A stretch of DNA of 6,422 nucleotides from positions 1 to 6,422 of the forward strand of contig CAJWHX010000205.1 in the NCBI GenBank assembly GCA_913040875.1, in the 5' to 3' direction. Position numbers and translations under genes: made by a program. The notes beneath the pieces are model-generated. The model saw only the letters and a program-made list of their open reading frames with translations, was not told where the DNA came from and ran no database searches. The DNA is from an uncultured Pseudomonadota bacterium (GTDB taxonomy: Bacteria > Myxococcota > UBA796). Shown piece after piece: positions 5,315 through 6,422 of the stretch; position 1 is the first letter of the stretch, and every line of letters begins with the position of its first letter.

Positions 5315-6422
5315 ATGATCAACCCAAGTTTCAGACACAATCCCCTATGGCTCATCGCTGTGGTTCTCGCATGTACCACATCTGCGATCATCATTCCAAA
5401 TCACTTGGTGTTCTCAGCCAAGTCGGCGCGCCTAGATTTTATGTTGGATTGGGGTATCACTTTTATTTTTACAATAGATGCTTGGATGCGATATCGCGAT
5501 CGCTCTTCTCTACATCTTCCAACTGCAGCGCGAACTCTTGGGCTGGGTTTTGATATTGTAGCAGCCGTACCTTGGACCATACTATTTGGAATCCCACTAT
5601 TGGATATCCTTAGGCTTCTCAAATTAATTCGAGTCCCAGAGATTCTTCGTGAACGACCAAAACTTCCGACCATTTTGAACATCCCTTTGCAATTGTTCTC
5701 TTTTGTATATTGGGCATTGCTATGGGTGCATTGGCTGGCCTGTGGATGGATGCATGCCGCGATGGAGAACGACTACTTGACGGCGCTCTACTGGTCTGTG
5801 ACAACACTCACTACTGTTGGATATGGAGATATCACACCAGATGTAACCAAGATTACTCAGACCGTGTACACGATGGTGGTTATGTTTTTGGGCGTCGGAT
5901 TTTATGGGTACATCATCGGTAATATTACCACACTATTGCATCGACTGGACATGAAACGAGCGATGTATCACTCCAAGGTCAATCAACTCAATACCTTCTT
6001 GCAATATCGTCAGGTACCTCCCTCCGTGAAACACCGAATCTTGGACTACTACGACTATTTATGGGAAAATCGAAAAGGGTTCGATGAAAAGAAACTCCTT
6101 CGAGATCTCCCTCAGAGTCTACAAGTCGAATTGTCGATGAGTCTAAAGAGAGATCTCATCTCCAAAGTTCCATTTTTTCAGCAGGCTGACGACGCGCTCA
6201 TCAAAGACATTGCTGGACGGCTGCGACCAATCATCTTCACACCCAACGACATCTTGTTTCTCGAAGGCGACAAGGCTCACAGTATGTACTTTGTCGGGAA
6301 AGGACTCATTGAGATCACGCGTGGTGACACACATTTGGTAACGATCGGAGATGGCAGTTTTGTTGGAGAGATCGCCTTGTTGTTGGAACAACCCAGATCT
6401 GCTTCGGCAAAATCAGTCGGAT
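5315..6422 (+). CDS. CNG/HCN-like cyclic-nucleotide-gated potassium channel, 3' end cut by the window
   Basis: The frame stays open from ATG 5315 to the window end (369 full codons, no stop). Segments fit a six-transmembrane channel: S1 about 10-33, S2 about 42-60, S3 about 74-94 with F-D-x5-P (79-86), and S4 about 95-107 with R100, K103 and R106 every third residue. S5 is about 124-148, the pore helix and K+ filter are T-T-V-G-Y-G-D (166-172), and S6 is about 180-208. A C-linker (212-304) has the eukaryotic-type pattern Y-x12-Y-R...P-P-S-V-K-x-R-I...Y-Y...G-F-D-E-K-K-L-L-R-D-L-P. The cyclic-nucleotide-binding domain begins near 305, with L-F-L-E-G-D (314-319), M-Y-F-V (324-327) and the phosphate-binding cassette G-E-I-A-L-L (351-356) with R361-S-A. 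Most likely it is a K+ channel in the inner membrane gated by cAMP or cGMP and perhaps voltage. Shine-Dalgarno AAGAG is weak. Several short out-of-frame ORFs inside it are shadows. Confidence 0.93.
   Translation, partial: MINPSFRHNPLWLIAVVLACTTSAIIIPNHLVFSAKSARLDFMLDWGITFIFTIDAWMRYRDRSSLHLPTAARTLGLGFDIVAAVPWTILFGIPLLDILRLLKLIRVPEILRERPKLPTILNIPLQLFSFVYWALLWVHWLACGWMHAAMENDYLTALYWSVTTLTTVGYGDITPDVTKITQTVYTMVVMFLGVGFYGYIIGNITTLLHRLDMKRAMYHSKVNQLNTFLQYRQVPPSVKHRILDYYDYLWENRKGFDEKKLLRDLPQSLQVELSMSLKRDLISKVPFFQQADDALIKDIAGRLRPIIFTPNDILFLEGDKAHSMYFVGKGLIEITRGDTHLVTIGDGSFVGEIALLLEQPRSASAKSVG

Noticed and set aside
5347..5922. Short + strand frames (5347-5553, 5710-5922) and - strand frames (5401-5682, 5619-5807) in the channel region
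   Set aside because: All are out of frame with or opposite the channel reading frame, which shows S1-S6 and the pore motif without interruption.

Overview
The window reads as a core-gene segment of a Gram-negative bacterium, most likely one of the former Deltaproteobacteria (Myxococcota, Bradymonadota or a relative). The clues are the order infC-rpmI-rplT ... ihfA-merR, which is typical of those phyla; a small acidic lipoprotein with a GCGDE-type start; and an LPP20/FlgT-like surface protein. Base composition looks moderate (about mid-40s % GC by eye), low for a classical myxobacterium. The lineage call is inference. Every gene is on the + strand and packing is tight.

Layout. 1-685: the 3' part of an unnamed LPP20/FlgT-like protein, overlapping by ATGA a PerM/TqsA (AI-2E family) membrane protein at 682-1836. 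1858-2496: lipB, octanoyltransferase of lipoate synthesis. 2540-2612: tRNA-Val(GAC) with its own promoter. 2636-2641: a consensus TATAAT box that probably starts the translation operon infC (TTG start), rpmI and rplT (2731-4026). The rpmI-rplT gap can fold so that the rplT Shine-Dalgarno is paired, a strong candidate for L20 autoregulation. After a hairpin come a small lipoprotein gene (4071-4550), an IHF-alpha-like gene coupled to it by ATGA (4547-4867), and a MerR-family regulator (4891-5247). From 5315 to the right edge runs a six-transmembrane channel gene without a stop codon in the window. It has a voltage-sensor-like S4, a TVGYGD K+ filter, a C-linker and the start of a cyclic-nucleotide-binding domain.

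How the parts relate. infC-rpmI-rplT is the classical translation operon. In most bacteria with this order thrS precedes infC, and pheS-pheT lie between rplT and ihfA. Here neither synthetase is present: tRNA-Val/lipB sit upstream and a lipoprotein gene fills the pheST slot. The main points of interest are the CNG/HCN-like channel, the rplT leader, the pheST replacement, and an unusual cysteine cluster around the LipB active site. No mobile elements, CRISPR arrays or long repeats were seen, and no gene-free stretch reaches 300 bases.
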